Shown here piece by piece: positions 9,832 through 18,462 of a stretch of 19,182 bases of DNA (the first letter of the stretch is position 1; the number at the start of each line of letters is the position of its first letter). The DNA is taken from contig FN648937.1 in the NCBI GenBank assembly GCA_000310025.1, positions 1-19,182 on the forward strand. Reading direction: 5' to 3'. This DNA comes from Ectocarpus siliculosus. Its lineage: Eukaryota > Sar > Phaeophyceae > Ectocarpales > Ectocarpaceae. The notes below the pieces were generated by a model. It did not search any database and was not told the origin of the DNA. It saw only the letters and a program-made list of their open reading frames with translations. Both the position numbers and the translations under genes were made by a program.

Positions 9832-10295
9832 GCGCCGAAGAATAGTTCCGGCCTAGATTACGCCTTAGTCTGGATTATCACATTAGACTTCATAGAGTAG
9901 TATCACATTCATTCGAGTTGGGACTGTGTCGTTTCCTTCTTACCATGTAAGAGCGGTCTTCGAGCTCTACTTCACGGTAATGGTTTGAACACCGAACGCC
10001 GAGTAATGCTTCCGGTGTACATTGCAAGTGCGAAAATCTCGCATATATATCGAGATTGTAAGACCGTAGTCTAGAATATCACATTCTTTCGAGTACATAC
10101 TAGAGTATCACAACAGTAGAGTTGCGACTGTGTCGTTTCCTTTGCAACATATAAGAGCCACCTTCTAAGCTCTACTTTACGGCAAAATGGTTTCACGCGG
10201 TACGCCGCGTAATGCTTCCGGTGTACATCGCAAGTCCGAAAATCTCGCATATCGAGATTGTATGTACTTCACGTTGCGCCGAAGAATAGTTCCGG
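9832..10295. repeat. degenerate 202-base tandem duplication with flanking 20-base direct repeats
   Basis: Unit 1 (about 9865-10060) and unit 2 (about 10067-10262) share GACTGTGTCGTTTCCTT, GCTCTACTT, AATGCTTCCGGTGTACAT and AAAATCTCGCATAT, all displaced by about 202-204 bases. The pair is bracketed by an identical 20-base word, GCGCCGAAGAATAGTTCCGG, at 9832 and 10276. This suggests an array of a larger repeat that begins again at 10276. AAAATCTCGCATAT followed by CGAGAT is itself partly self-complementary. Confidence 0.75.
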
Positions 10296-10460
10296 TCAAA
10301 TCTTCAGTTTTTCTTTCGTGGTCCACGAGCTGCCTTCACAGCTCCACTTCTTCCGGAAAATAATTAAATCATATCCTGACCACATCAAGCACGTCCCACT
10401 TGGTATGTGTTTCAACGCCCCGACGTTTCCCTCTCCGCATAGAGCACCAGCCAAAACGAA

Positions 10461-10490
10461 GGACGGGGGGGGCGGTAGCCCCCCGCGTCC
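10461..10490. other. strong GC hairpin
   Basis: GGACG plus a G run pairs with a C run plus GCGTCC around a short GGTA-containing loop, giving about 11 paired bases with one bulge. It is followed by an AT-rich stretch. In bacteria this would suggest a terminator; in this eukaryotic setting it is more likely part of a repeat end or RNA structure. Confidence 0.55.
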
Positions 10491-10569
10491 GGAGCCCTTG
10501 TAATACCTATAATTTTTACACGTGTGTCACACATATTTTGCACGTGTGTGCGGCTCTTTTCTCATATGA

Positions 10570-10630
10570 ATAACAAATCTTTATCTTTTCTCATATGAAT
10601 ATCTTTTTCCGGAATCTTTTTCCGGAATCC
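10570..10630. repeat. short direct repeats
   Basis: CTTTTCTCATATGAAT occurs twice (about 10556 and 10587), followed by two tandem copies of CTTTTTCCGGAAT. TTCCGGAA is a palindrome. The stretch lies about 150 bases above the start codon at 10762 and could be promoter sequence, but no TATA box is placed with confidence. Confidence 0.5.
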
Positions 10631-11245
10631 ATCGGCGTTCGGTCAACGGGCGGTGAGGTTCGGTAGATCTTCTTAGGGTTTTCGCTCCCGCTCACGCGCG
10701 CCCTCGCGCCGTCCGCGCAAGCTCCCACTCCATCCCACACCATTCTCTCGCGCACTCGAGTATGGCGTCGCGCAACATTTTTGCGTCTACTCCGCCCGGC
10801 ACCAAGCGGAAGACAGCTGACTACACTCACTCTCGGTGAGGTCATCGGCAAGTGCGCCCTCTGCCCGTCAGCCAACGTGACTCGCTGTTGTGCGGCCTTC
10901 GGAGGCTGTGAAAATTTCGGGACGAAGAGCTGCAAATTCAACATCAGCATCCTGTCCGCGCCTTCGCCCTGCACAACTTGCCTGTCGGACATCAAGCCCG
11001 GCGTCCTCTGCTTGGGCGTACCCAATCCTAACGGCGTCAAGACTAAGAGCGGCAAGCAACGTGCGTGCGTGTGATCTATTCCCTTCTCGATTCGTGTTGC
11101 GATGTCATTCATGTCTCTGCATATTTTAGTTCGCTTCGTATTGTCTTCGTATTGTTTGTTTGACTGGGCGCGCTTCGTTGTTTTTCCGTAGGCGACTTTG
11201 TTTCGGTTTTACTTCGTTGTTTTTCCGTATGCCGCTTATTATAAT

Positions 11246-11306
11246 CGGTAAAATTAGACCATCCGGCTAGTCAGCGGCTGACTAGCCGGATGGTCTAATT
11301 TTACCG
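11246..11306. repeat. perfect 30-base palindrome with one-base spacer
   Basis: Bases 11246-11275 are the exact reverse complement of 11277-11306, with G at 11276 between them. In RNA or single-stranded DNA this would be an extremely stable hairpin, or a cruciform. It forms the left end of the MITE-like element. Confidence 0.9.
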
Positions 11307-11408
11307 AATAAAAGATATGCTCAGAGCTTGTTAGCACCCGGCGCTGACTAGCCGGATGGTCTAATTTTACCTCTTAAAAGATATGCTCAGAGCTCGTTAG
11401 CACCCGGC
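11277..11408 (+). repeat. 66-base tandem repeat, two copies plus a partial third
   Basis: The unit GCTGACTAGCCGGATGG...AAAGATATGCTCAGAGC...GTTAGCACCCGGC occurs at 11277-11342 and 11343-11408, with about four differences. The first 29 bases recur once more at 11519-11547, forming the right end of the MITE-like element. Confidence 0.85.
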
Positions 11409-12132
11409 CGGATCACATGGGCTTGAGGCTGTTCGTAGCTTAATCACTGGGATTGAGAGTAGAGATCTACGGGGACGGACCCCTCGCCAAACGCGGCTGC
11501 TCAGCCAATGGTAATTTTGCTGACTAGCCGGGTGGTCTAATTTTACCGATTGTATTAAACTGCTGCCGCCGCTGCTGTACAGACGTCGAAACACATGTGG
11601 AATAGAGCGGTGCGGTGTGGTGTTTTGTCTTGCGTTCAACGTATGCTTTATTACTTTGCGGTCGTCCTTTGTGGTTTTTCCTCCGGGCGGTCCTTCTTCA
11701 TTTTGCCTCCCCCGCTCTTTCTTCCCTTCTTGTGTTGTTTTCGTTTCATGTTCAGCGTACGTACGTCAACAAACACTACAAGTGGGAGGACTGCTTCGGG
11801 CTGAAGATCAAGCTCAGCAGGGACGGCAAGCAGGCCTTCCGGTTCATCGAGAAGGTTGAGGCCGAGTACGCCAGGATCGGGGTGAGGTTTACTGATGCGT
11901 GCCGATTCTTCGTGCATTTTGTTTTTTTTATCACTGCGTTCTGTTTCTTCGCTCTCGGCCGTTCATTTCTTTCACGTTTTGTTTTGTTTGTTGTGCGCTT
12001 AATTTTCGTTCAGCCCTTCGTTTACACATTTTTTTGTTTTGTTTTTACCTCTGCATTCTGCTTCTTCGTTTTATTTCCTTTTATCAGGAAGCCTCCCTGT
12101 CCTGCCAGGGGCTCATCGTCGTTCGTCGCTAA

Positions 12133-12426
12133 CATCTCATTCCTGTCATTCGTACATGCTGCAACTGACTCTACCAACAATTCCCCGTCCTTGCCGCCTT
12201 CGTACATCGACTTCATCGGATACATGCACGCAACCGACACCAGCAACAACACCCGACGAGACTCGGGGCCGCCTGGGCTACACGACACAGACGAAAACGC
12301 ACACGCAAATGGCCAGGCTAATGCCCGCCATCCCAACCAATGCGCCGACGGCGGGTGGATTGAGGCAAAAGGCCTATCGCGTTAGAGTAATGTGTCAAGT
12401 GTATGTCGGAGTTGCGTATTGAGGTA
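12133..12426. other. no gene seen; probable 3' untranslated region
   Basis: This follows the TAA of the cysteine-rich gene. A frame runs through it only if introns are ignored. Threonine/asparagine-like codons reflect CAA/CAC-rich sequence rather than a recognised domain. Confidence 0.35.
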
Positions 12427-12835
12427 CACGCCTGGTGTGAGAATGTCCTTTGTTGCTTCAGATCCGTGTGAGTGCTACACTTCATGTTCGTAGGAATGTA
12501 TTTAGGTGGGTGCGATCGTTGTCTCCTATTGGTGTCGAGCTTGGTGTGTGGATGTCCTTTGTTGCGTCAGAAGCGTGAGAGTTCTATCCTGCATCGTCGT
12601 AGGCGTGTCTTTTCGCGGGTGCGATCGTCGTCGACTATTGGTGTCGTTTTGTTGCGTCACAAGCGTGAGAGTTCTGTGTCGTGTCTTTGGGTGGGATCGA
12701 GCGTTGCCGCTTTGCCGCTTATATAAGTTCGAGCTTGGTGTGTGTATGTCCTTTGTTACGTCAGTAGGGTGGGAGTTCGACCCTTCATGGTCGTTGGTGT
12801 GTCTTTAGGTGGTTGCGATCGTATGCGTGGTGTCG
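12427..12835 (+). repeat. degenerate tandem repeat, about four units of 85-110 bases
   Basis: Each unit carries TGTCCTTTGTTGCGTCAG-like, GCGTGAGAGTTC-like and GTGTCTTTNGGNGGGTGCGATCG-like blocks, ending CTATTGGTGTCG. Units begin near 12427, 12540, 12646 (shortened at its start) and 12732. Divergence between units suggests an old minisatellite. Open frames across it are low complexity. Confidence 0.75.
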
Positions 12836-12963
12836 CCATGTAGGATTTGGCGTATGTCTGACCGCGTCGATTGCATTAATACAGTTTATGTCTACGTGCC
12901 AACATGTTGTCACACGACAGACATGCACGTCAAACGGGCATCCTCAACGACACATAACTTCCA

Positions 12964-13677
12964 TTAAACCATGATCCCCACACGTACCGTCCCCGTGTAC
13001 CTTGGGGCTCGCTCCATTGGGCGTGGCGGCGTAAGCCGCCAAAAAACTTGTATATTTATGTGTTTATCGAGCATGGGCCGATGGTCCAACTCTCGACGTT
13101 TTGAGATGGCAAATGTATCAGGCATCAACAATCGAGGCAATGCCAACGCATCGAAACCGCACAGGAAACCTCGACATAAAACGCGTGTGTGTTGGGGTGT
13201 ATGCATCTGTATTGAAATAAGACTCTCCGCCCGCATTTGGGAGTTCTGCTGCCCTCCCATGTCGAAAGCCGTAGTTTTAAGGACGGCAGTCCTGGAGAGG
13301 GTGAACCCTGCGCTCGTACAATTATATGCATCCAAAAGGTTCGTATTTCTTCTCACTATTTGCCAGCAGATCAGAATGAGAAGATCCCTTTGGCTCGTTT
13401 GGGTCGAATTGGGTGGCACTTTGGGCTTCTGCGTGTAGCTCCGATATAAGAGACTGCCTTGTATGACGTGTCTCTGGTATTGAAGAGGTTGGGAAGTTGT
13501 CGTCACATATACTTGATTCAGTTTGTTGAAGTAGCCGACCCTCTCATTCCGATCAGCTATCGCAGCGGGTCGGGGTCCCTCGTCGCGCCCCTTTCGTATG
13601 GCGGAGCCGCGACCGTACCGGAGGTCCCGACAATTGGTACAGAGCGTTTGGTTGGGAGAGCCCTCTATCTGGAACAA
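12964..13677 (-). CDS. long unassigned ORF (237 codons), status unclear
   Basis: The frame is open from about 13677 to TAA/TAG at 12964 without a clear ATG near its start. It reads QTLCTNCRDLRYGRGSAIRK, then QRDLLILICWQIVRRNTNLL, then ISKRRELDHRPMLDKHINIQ. No family is recognised. The + strand is also open for 155 codons from a true ATG at 12971 to 13438, so one of the two must be chance. A stop-free run this long is unlikely at random in mixed-composition DNA, so it may be an exon or an old element's coding relic. Confidence 0.28.
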   Translation of the reverse strand: MFQIEGSPNQTLCTNCRDLRYGRGSAIRKGRDEGPRPAAIADRNERVGYFNKLNQVYVTTTSQPLQYQRHVIQGSLLYRSYTQKPKVPPNSTQTSQRDLLILICWQIVRRNTNLLDAYNCTSAGFTLSRTAVLKTTAFDMGGQQNSQMRAESLISIQMHTPQHTRVLCRGFLCGFDALALPRLLMPDTFAISKRRELDHRPMLDKHINIQVFWRLTPPRPMERAPRYTGTVRVGIMV

Positions 13678-13701
13678 CGCTTGCTTCCTGTCTGTGACTG
13701 A

Positions 13702-14477
13702 GGATTAGTGAAAAACGAGCACATGCCAACGTACGCATAGCGACGTGTGTCCAAGGGTTGGGGTAAGCATCGTTTTTTAGACCGACGCCCTCACTAGGGA
13801 TTCTAGCATGACGTTGCTCAAGAAGTTTATTTTAAAGTTGTGTCGCAGATCGTGCGGCCGACAAACAACAAGTCACACATGTCGGCCTCTGAAATCGTAC
13901 ATCGTACAAAAACGCAGAGGCGAAAGCGCAACGTACTACTCACCCGCCCCCCTCACGGAGCTACAACATGAGAACAACGCGCATACGTTTGTGTCCCCCC
14001 GCTCGCGTAGGGCGAAGTCGAGCATAGAAAAACACCCAAGGAGGAGTAGAGAGAGAACGGGCCTACATAGTCCTTCAAAAACATAAACGTACGGATATGA
14101 CCTCAGCGAATTGGGCTCAAGAGTCACCCCGCGAATGTCACAGGCTCCCACACACAGAGTCCATGATGGTCACCATCACGCTGCGCCACATCCTAAAGAA
14201 AACAGGAACAACAAAAAGTCTCACTAGGGTTTACTACAACAATACCACCAGGCGGCGCGCGCGGTCTCTCTCTCTGCGGTACGCATGTGTGATAGCATTT
14301 AAGACATCATCAGCCAAACAACACGCGAGACCACCACGCCCATGGCAGCATGAGCTACAGGCGACAACCGCGCCTGACTTTTACACAGGGTGCACGTGAA
14401 TAAAAAACAACCATGATGCAATAAACTCGGATAAATTCTGCGAACTTGTGGGGGTTTGACATTTTTGTGTAACGCCG
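13702..14477. other. no firm gene; two small + strand ORFs
   Basis: An ATG-started 92-codon frame (13808-14086, MTLLKKFILKLCRRSCGRQ, basic) and a 100-codon frame (14097-14399) follow each other without recognisable domains or good splice sites. CTCACTAGGG occurs at 13791 and 14221. I do not call a gene. Confidence 0.3.
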
Positions 14478-15310
14478 TGAGATATCTCATGGGCGCCCAT
14501 GGGCCCCCATGGAACCCCATGAGGTCGATATTATGGTGACCCATGGGGGTCCATGGGTCCCATGGGCCCCCATGAGAACAATCTCATGGGAACCCATGGG
14601 CCCCGATGAGGTCCAATGAGAATCCCATGGGACCCCATGAGAAATCTCATGTATTGTCATGGGGGTCCATGGGAGCCATGGGTCCCCATGGACCACGATA
14701 AAAATCGATAATCTCATGAGATATCTCATGGGGTACCATGGAAAACCACCCCATGGTGTCCCATGAGATTGGCCATGGGGTCCGTAAATATAATTTTTTA
14801 TCGTTCGCCATGAGCCCTCATGGCGTGCTATGGGGCACCATGAGATCCCATGAGAAACAAAACCGAAAAAGCGAAAATAGTGGAATTTAAATAAAAGCTA
14901 TGGGCCTCATGAGGCCTGATGGCGCCCCATGAGGCCCCATGGGGCACCATGGGTCACCGTGGAGTCTACCAGTTTATTTTGTTAATTTCAATAAAATTGG
15001 TAGCCCATGGGGGTCCATGAGGAAGTCGTGTCTCCCCATGGCGCCTCATGAGAACCGACGGGGTATAATTAAATTTCTAACTATTTTATTTATTTCCTAA
15101 TATTACGCGTTTCCCTGTCGGATATTTTTTTTTTTCAAATTTATCTTCGAAACCCCATGGGGTACCATGGCATACCGAGGGTCACCATGGGTGACGACGA
15201 AGTGCACTATGGGTGGCCATGGGCCCCAATTTTATGCTGGCCATGGGGCACCATGAGAAACCTCACGCATGTACCACGGTGGGGCACCATGAGCTACCAT
15301 GAGAAAAATT
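14478..15310. repeat. palindromic CCATGG/CATGAG low-complexity island
   Basis: By my count CCATGG occurs at least 22 times in about 830 bases, against an expected 0.2. Most copies are extended to CCCATGGG, CCCCATGG or GGCCCCATG, mixed with CTCATGAG-type words and joined by short AT-rich spacers (for example 14787-14805, 14970-15000, 15063-15145). Almost every word is self-complementary, so many small hairpins can form. Open frames across it are artefacts. Confidence 0.9.
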
Positions 15311-15782
15311 TTATGATATTATGTAAAAATAATGTAGTTTTTTCCTGAAAACAATATTATTATACATATTTTATATATATATATTTATTAAATTTATTTA
15401 TATATATATAAATATATAAATATATAAAATATAAATATTATCAATTATTATATTATTATATAATTATATAATAATTATATATATATATAAAAAAAAAACA
15501 TATATATATATTTATTAAATTTATATATATATAAATATATAAATATATAAAATATAAATATTATCAATTATTATATTATTATACAATTATATTATTATAT
15601 AATGTAGTTTTCTGAAAACAATAATATTATTATGATAAATACATATTCATCATAATTTTTATTATACGAAGGAACTACGTGTATTTTAATAAAGAAGAAC
15701 TGCGGAAAATAAAGATATAGTTTCTGTTATTATTATCGATGTACAAAATAAATGTAGATGCCTCGCTCAGTTCTTCTGTACT
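15311..15782. repeat. AT-rich stretch with duplicated segments
   Basis: Nearly pure A/T with two related copies: ATTTATTAAATTTA at about 15383 and 15510, and TCAATTATTATATTATTATA at 15441 and 15564. These are bracketed by two versions of TGTAGTTTTCTGAAAACAAT (15332, with a small insertion, and 15604). GTTTTC/GAAAAC makes a small stem. No gene is seen. Confidence 0.8.
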
Positions 15783-16127
15783 AATATAACAACATATTCG
15801 TGAAATTGAGAGCGAAGCATGAAATTGAGAGTCAGATTATTTATTGGAACATAGAATAGAACAGGCGTACGATTCCTGGAGAGCCAAATGTCTACTGCCT
15901 CTGAACCAGCCTCCCGCATGTAGAAACCAGCAGTTGAGCTATGCCATGGCGGTGTCAGAGGTGGGCAGAGTGATCAAGAACTTTGGTGGCGTCAGGAGAG
16001 AGGGTGCAGAGCAACGGGAAGTGAAGCTACATGGTTCGGACATATTTGTGTCGCACGAGTGTGCATGTGTGTGCATGATGTGAGCATGGTTGTGAGCTGC
16101 ATGCGGTCCGCCAGCCATCAAACGCCA

Positions 16128-16590
16128 GAAAAAAAGCCAACGGCGGTGTGGGACGAATACACAGCAGCGTAGGCATGGACATGTGACAGCACCTATCAGT
16201 ATGACACACTGGCTGCACCATGTTATCCCAGATCATCAGGACACTGGTGTAGAAGGAATTTCTCTGGCAATACTGAGTCTTGGGTGTAGACGCGACAAGA
16301 TGCGTGAGCTCTGGAGCGAGCTGAGTGTGGCACAAATATGTTCGACATCACATCACACATCACACACACACACACACACACGCATCATGCAGGTCTCCAG
16401 CTGACAAAGCAAGACTGAAGAAAAAAAGCAACGGCCGTGCGAGACAAATACACCCAGGCATGGATGTGACAGCACCGGTATGACACAAAGGCCGAACCAT
16501 TTCATCTGAGATCACCAGGACACTGGTGTGATAAGGATCTCTCTGAGCGTGCCGAGTCTCGGGTGTAGACGCGAAGAGATGCCTGATCTC
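16128..16590. repeat. diverged direct repeat inside each arm
   Basis: Within the left arm, 16128-16310 and 16419-16590 are related: GAAAAAAAGCCAACGGC / GAAAAAAAGCAACGGCC, TGTGACAGCACC, CAGGACACTGGTGT and GGGTGTAGACGCGA recur in order, spaced about 280-290 bases. They differ far more than the two arms do. The same pair appears inverted in the right arm (about 17493-17960). Confidence 0.75.
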
Positions 16591-16608
16591 CATCTATGTA
16601 TAGGTGCG

Positions 16609-17479
16609 TGCGAGCACCGGAACCAAACCGATAAAATGTTTTCCCGCTGATTTTGTTGTGCACATCGTGATCTCTTGTTTGAACAACGAAAGAAACACTG
16701 CTGTCGTTGTGTTGTAGTGCAGTCAGTACGTACACCAAGAGTTGTCTCTTGGCAGGGTAGTGTCGCATGATGATTGTCGCGTGTGTGGCCGGCGCTGATA
16801 TCAACATACATTCAGGAGAAGATACACTGCCTACAACATTTACCAGAGGTTGATGCATTATGCGTTCGTGGTGAACTTTTTGAACATCATCTCGCTTGCT
16901 TCCACTTGCTTCGAGTCGATGTTGCACGGGAACACAACTAACTCTCTCTGCCGTCTTGCGTGTTTATACATCCGGTTGATGTGTGTGACAATATCTCGAC
17001 CCTATGATTGTGTATGCATAGTCTGTCGGTCTTTCGGTCATTGTATCGATATTTCCAAATGACCCCTTTGTAGCGCCTTATTTGGAACAGAGGGGCTCGT
17101 CCTTCTTGCCAATACAGAGAGGAAACCGTTGCTGTGGCTATTTGGACGAAGTGTCTCGGTGGATGAACAATTTAAACACGCAAACAACATTCACTGGTGT
17201 GCAAAGAGTCTACGGTTGAATGCAAGCAGAAAAGGCAAGCCAATGAAAACGTTTGCTGCGTTTAAAATTCAACACATTTCGACACCCTTGCGGACACCAC
17301 CTTTCAAATCACCAAATAAACTCAGAAGCATTATCCGCCAGATATTGATTGTTTTTTTTCGGAAGCAGGGTTCAACCATTCAGAACATTCCTTTGGAAAA
17401 CGTGGACAGTGGAGTATTGAAAATGCAACATGTGTCCGTCGGCAATTGTTTGCTCTTGCTACATTGTTGACAGCACTGT
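16609..17479. other. unique centre of the inverted-repeat element
   Basis: About 870 bases not repeated in the arms. Frames of 113 codons (+, 17129-17470) and 141 codons (minus, 16502-16927, overlapping an arm) are open but carry no recognised domain. In one + frame near 17118-17225 the words ETVAVAIWTKCLGG and KESTVECKQK faintly recall the helix-turn-helix start of Harbinger-type transposases, but stops interrupt it. I treat this as a hint only. Confidence 0.35.
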
Positions 17480-18374
17480 CGCACCTAGAGCTCAGGCATC
17501 TCTTCGCGTCTACACCCGAGACTCGGCACGCTCAGAGAGATCCTTATCACACCAGTGTCCTGGTGATCTCAGATGAAATGGTTCGGCCTTTGTGTCATAC
17601 CGGTGCTGTCACATCCATGCCTGGGTGTATTTGTCTCGCACGGCCGTTGCTTTTTTTCTTCAGTCTTGCTTTGTCAGCTGGAGACCTGCATGATGCGTGT
17701 GTGTGTGTGTGTGTGATGTGTGATGTGATGTCGAACATATTTGTGCCACACTCAGCTCGCTCCAGAGCTCACGCATCTTGTCGCGTCTACACCCAAGACT
17801 CAGTATTGCCAGAGAAATTCCTTCTACACCAGTGTCCTGATGATCTGGGATAACATGGTGCAGCCAGTGTGTCATACTGATAGGTGCTGTCACATGTCCA
17901 TGCCTACTGCTGCTGTGTATTCGTCCCACACCGCCGTTGGCTTTTTTTCTGGCGTTTGATGGCTGGCGGACCGCATGCAGCTCACAACCATGCTCACATC
18001 ATGCACACACATGCACACTCGTGCGACACAAATATGTCCGAACCATGTAGCTTCACTCCCCGTTGCTCTGCACCCTCTCTCCTGACGCCACCAAAGTTCT
18101 TGATCACTCTGCCCACCTCTGACACCGCCATGGCATAGCTCAACTGCTGGTTACTACATGCGGGAGGCTGGTTCAGAGGCAGTAGACATTTGGCTCTCCA
18201 GGAATCGTACGCCTGTTCTATTCTATGTTCCAATAAATAATCTCACTCTCAATTTCATGCTTCGCTCTCAATTTCACGAATATGTTGTTATATTCGCCTT
18301 AGTTGGGTTGATTTTAACTTAGTTTCTGCCTTTGGATTATATCACGGAGAGTGTTCAGAGTTCGTGTGGAGTAA

Positions 18375-18400
18375 CGGACTCCGTTCCGAAGAACGGTCCG
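18375..18400. other. hairpin CCGTTC-CGAA-GAACGG with outer CGGA/TCCG pairs
   Basis: A perfect 6-base stem with a CGAA loop, extended by four more pairs across a CT bulge and a neighbouring GG/CC context. It lies about 80 bases beyond the inverted-repeat element and about 60 bases before the ATG at 18463. Role unknown. Confidence 0.6.
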
Positions 18401-18462
18401 GAATTACTGTAACCAACCGTGATAATTAATTCCGAGAACAACGGAAAGACAATCAACACGGC

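Larger units (their letters stand above)
11243..11551. mobile_element. 309-base MITE-like element with terminal inverted repeats, inside intron 1
   Basis: The ends are inverted copies of about 33 bases: AATCGGTAAAATTAGACC at the left and GGTCTAATTTTACCGATT at the right, continuing inward as TCCGGCTAGTCAGC and its complement. The inner part carries two further direct copies of the terminal motif. No ORF for a transposase is present. A clear target-site duplication is not visible beyond the palindromic AAT/ATT, so the superfamily is unknown. Confidence 0.7.
10762..12132 (+). pseudogene. three-exon gene for a cysteine-rich protein of unknown family, frameshifted in exon 1
   Basis: Exon 1 starts at ATG 10762 (MASRNIFASTPPGTKRKTAD). 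It reaches TGA 25 codons later in that frame, but continues as strongly coding sequence in the +1 frame to about 11060. An ACTC-ACTC doubling at 10825-10832 explains the shift: without one copy the frame reads DYTLGEVIGKCALC. Exon 1 then has CALC, CC, two single Cys, CTTC and a last Cys, suggesting metal binding. Exon 2 (11756-11881) reads YVNKHYKWEDCFGLKIKL and RFIEKVEAEYARIG. Exon 3 (12088-12132) ends GLIVVRR with TAA. The exon 2/3 splice is phase 0 with good sites (GGG/GTGAGG, TTTTATCAG). The exon 1/2 join is phase-consistent only with the weaker donor at 11069. Length is about 150 residues. The cause may be pseudogenisation, an assembly error or programmed use of another start. Confidence 0.6.
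15783..18294. mobile_element. 2.5-kb foldback-type element with ~815-base inverted arms
   Basis: The left arm (15783-about 16608) and right arm (about 17480-18294) are reverse complements. Reading inward, both start AATATAACAACATATTCGTG and run to GCGAAGAGATGCCTGA. The few differences I see are single bases, one copy-number change in a CA/GT run (16362-16382 against 17695-17716), and a ~10-base insertion at the inner end (16591-16600), giving more than 98% identity. No convincing target-site duplication is visible at the ends. There is no intact transposase, so it is probably non-autonomous. A large local inverted duplication is the alternative. Confidence 0.75.

Noticed and set aside
10591-11112. 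173-codon minus-strand frame opposite exon 1
   Set aside because: Codon pattern and splice phase support the + strand; this is the antisense shadow of GC-rich coding sequence.
11408-11518. Possible tRNA-like fold in the MITE-like element
   Set aside because: A GGGG/CCCC stem is present, but there is no GTTCRA T-loop and no proper acceptor or anticodon arms.
11615-12385. 256-codon open frame on the + strand
   Set aside because: It runs straight through two T-rich introns of the cysteine-rich gene; the true exon frames are 11756-11881 and 12088-12132.
14299-14729. Minus-strand frames rich in HG, GPW and MGSH words
   Set aside because: They are translations of the CCATGG palindrome island.
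15844-16083. 79-codon frame repeated inverted at 17994-18233
   Set aside because: Both copies exist only because the arms are inverted repeats; the frame has no recognised domain and one end falls in a GTGTGCATG-type simple repeat.
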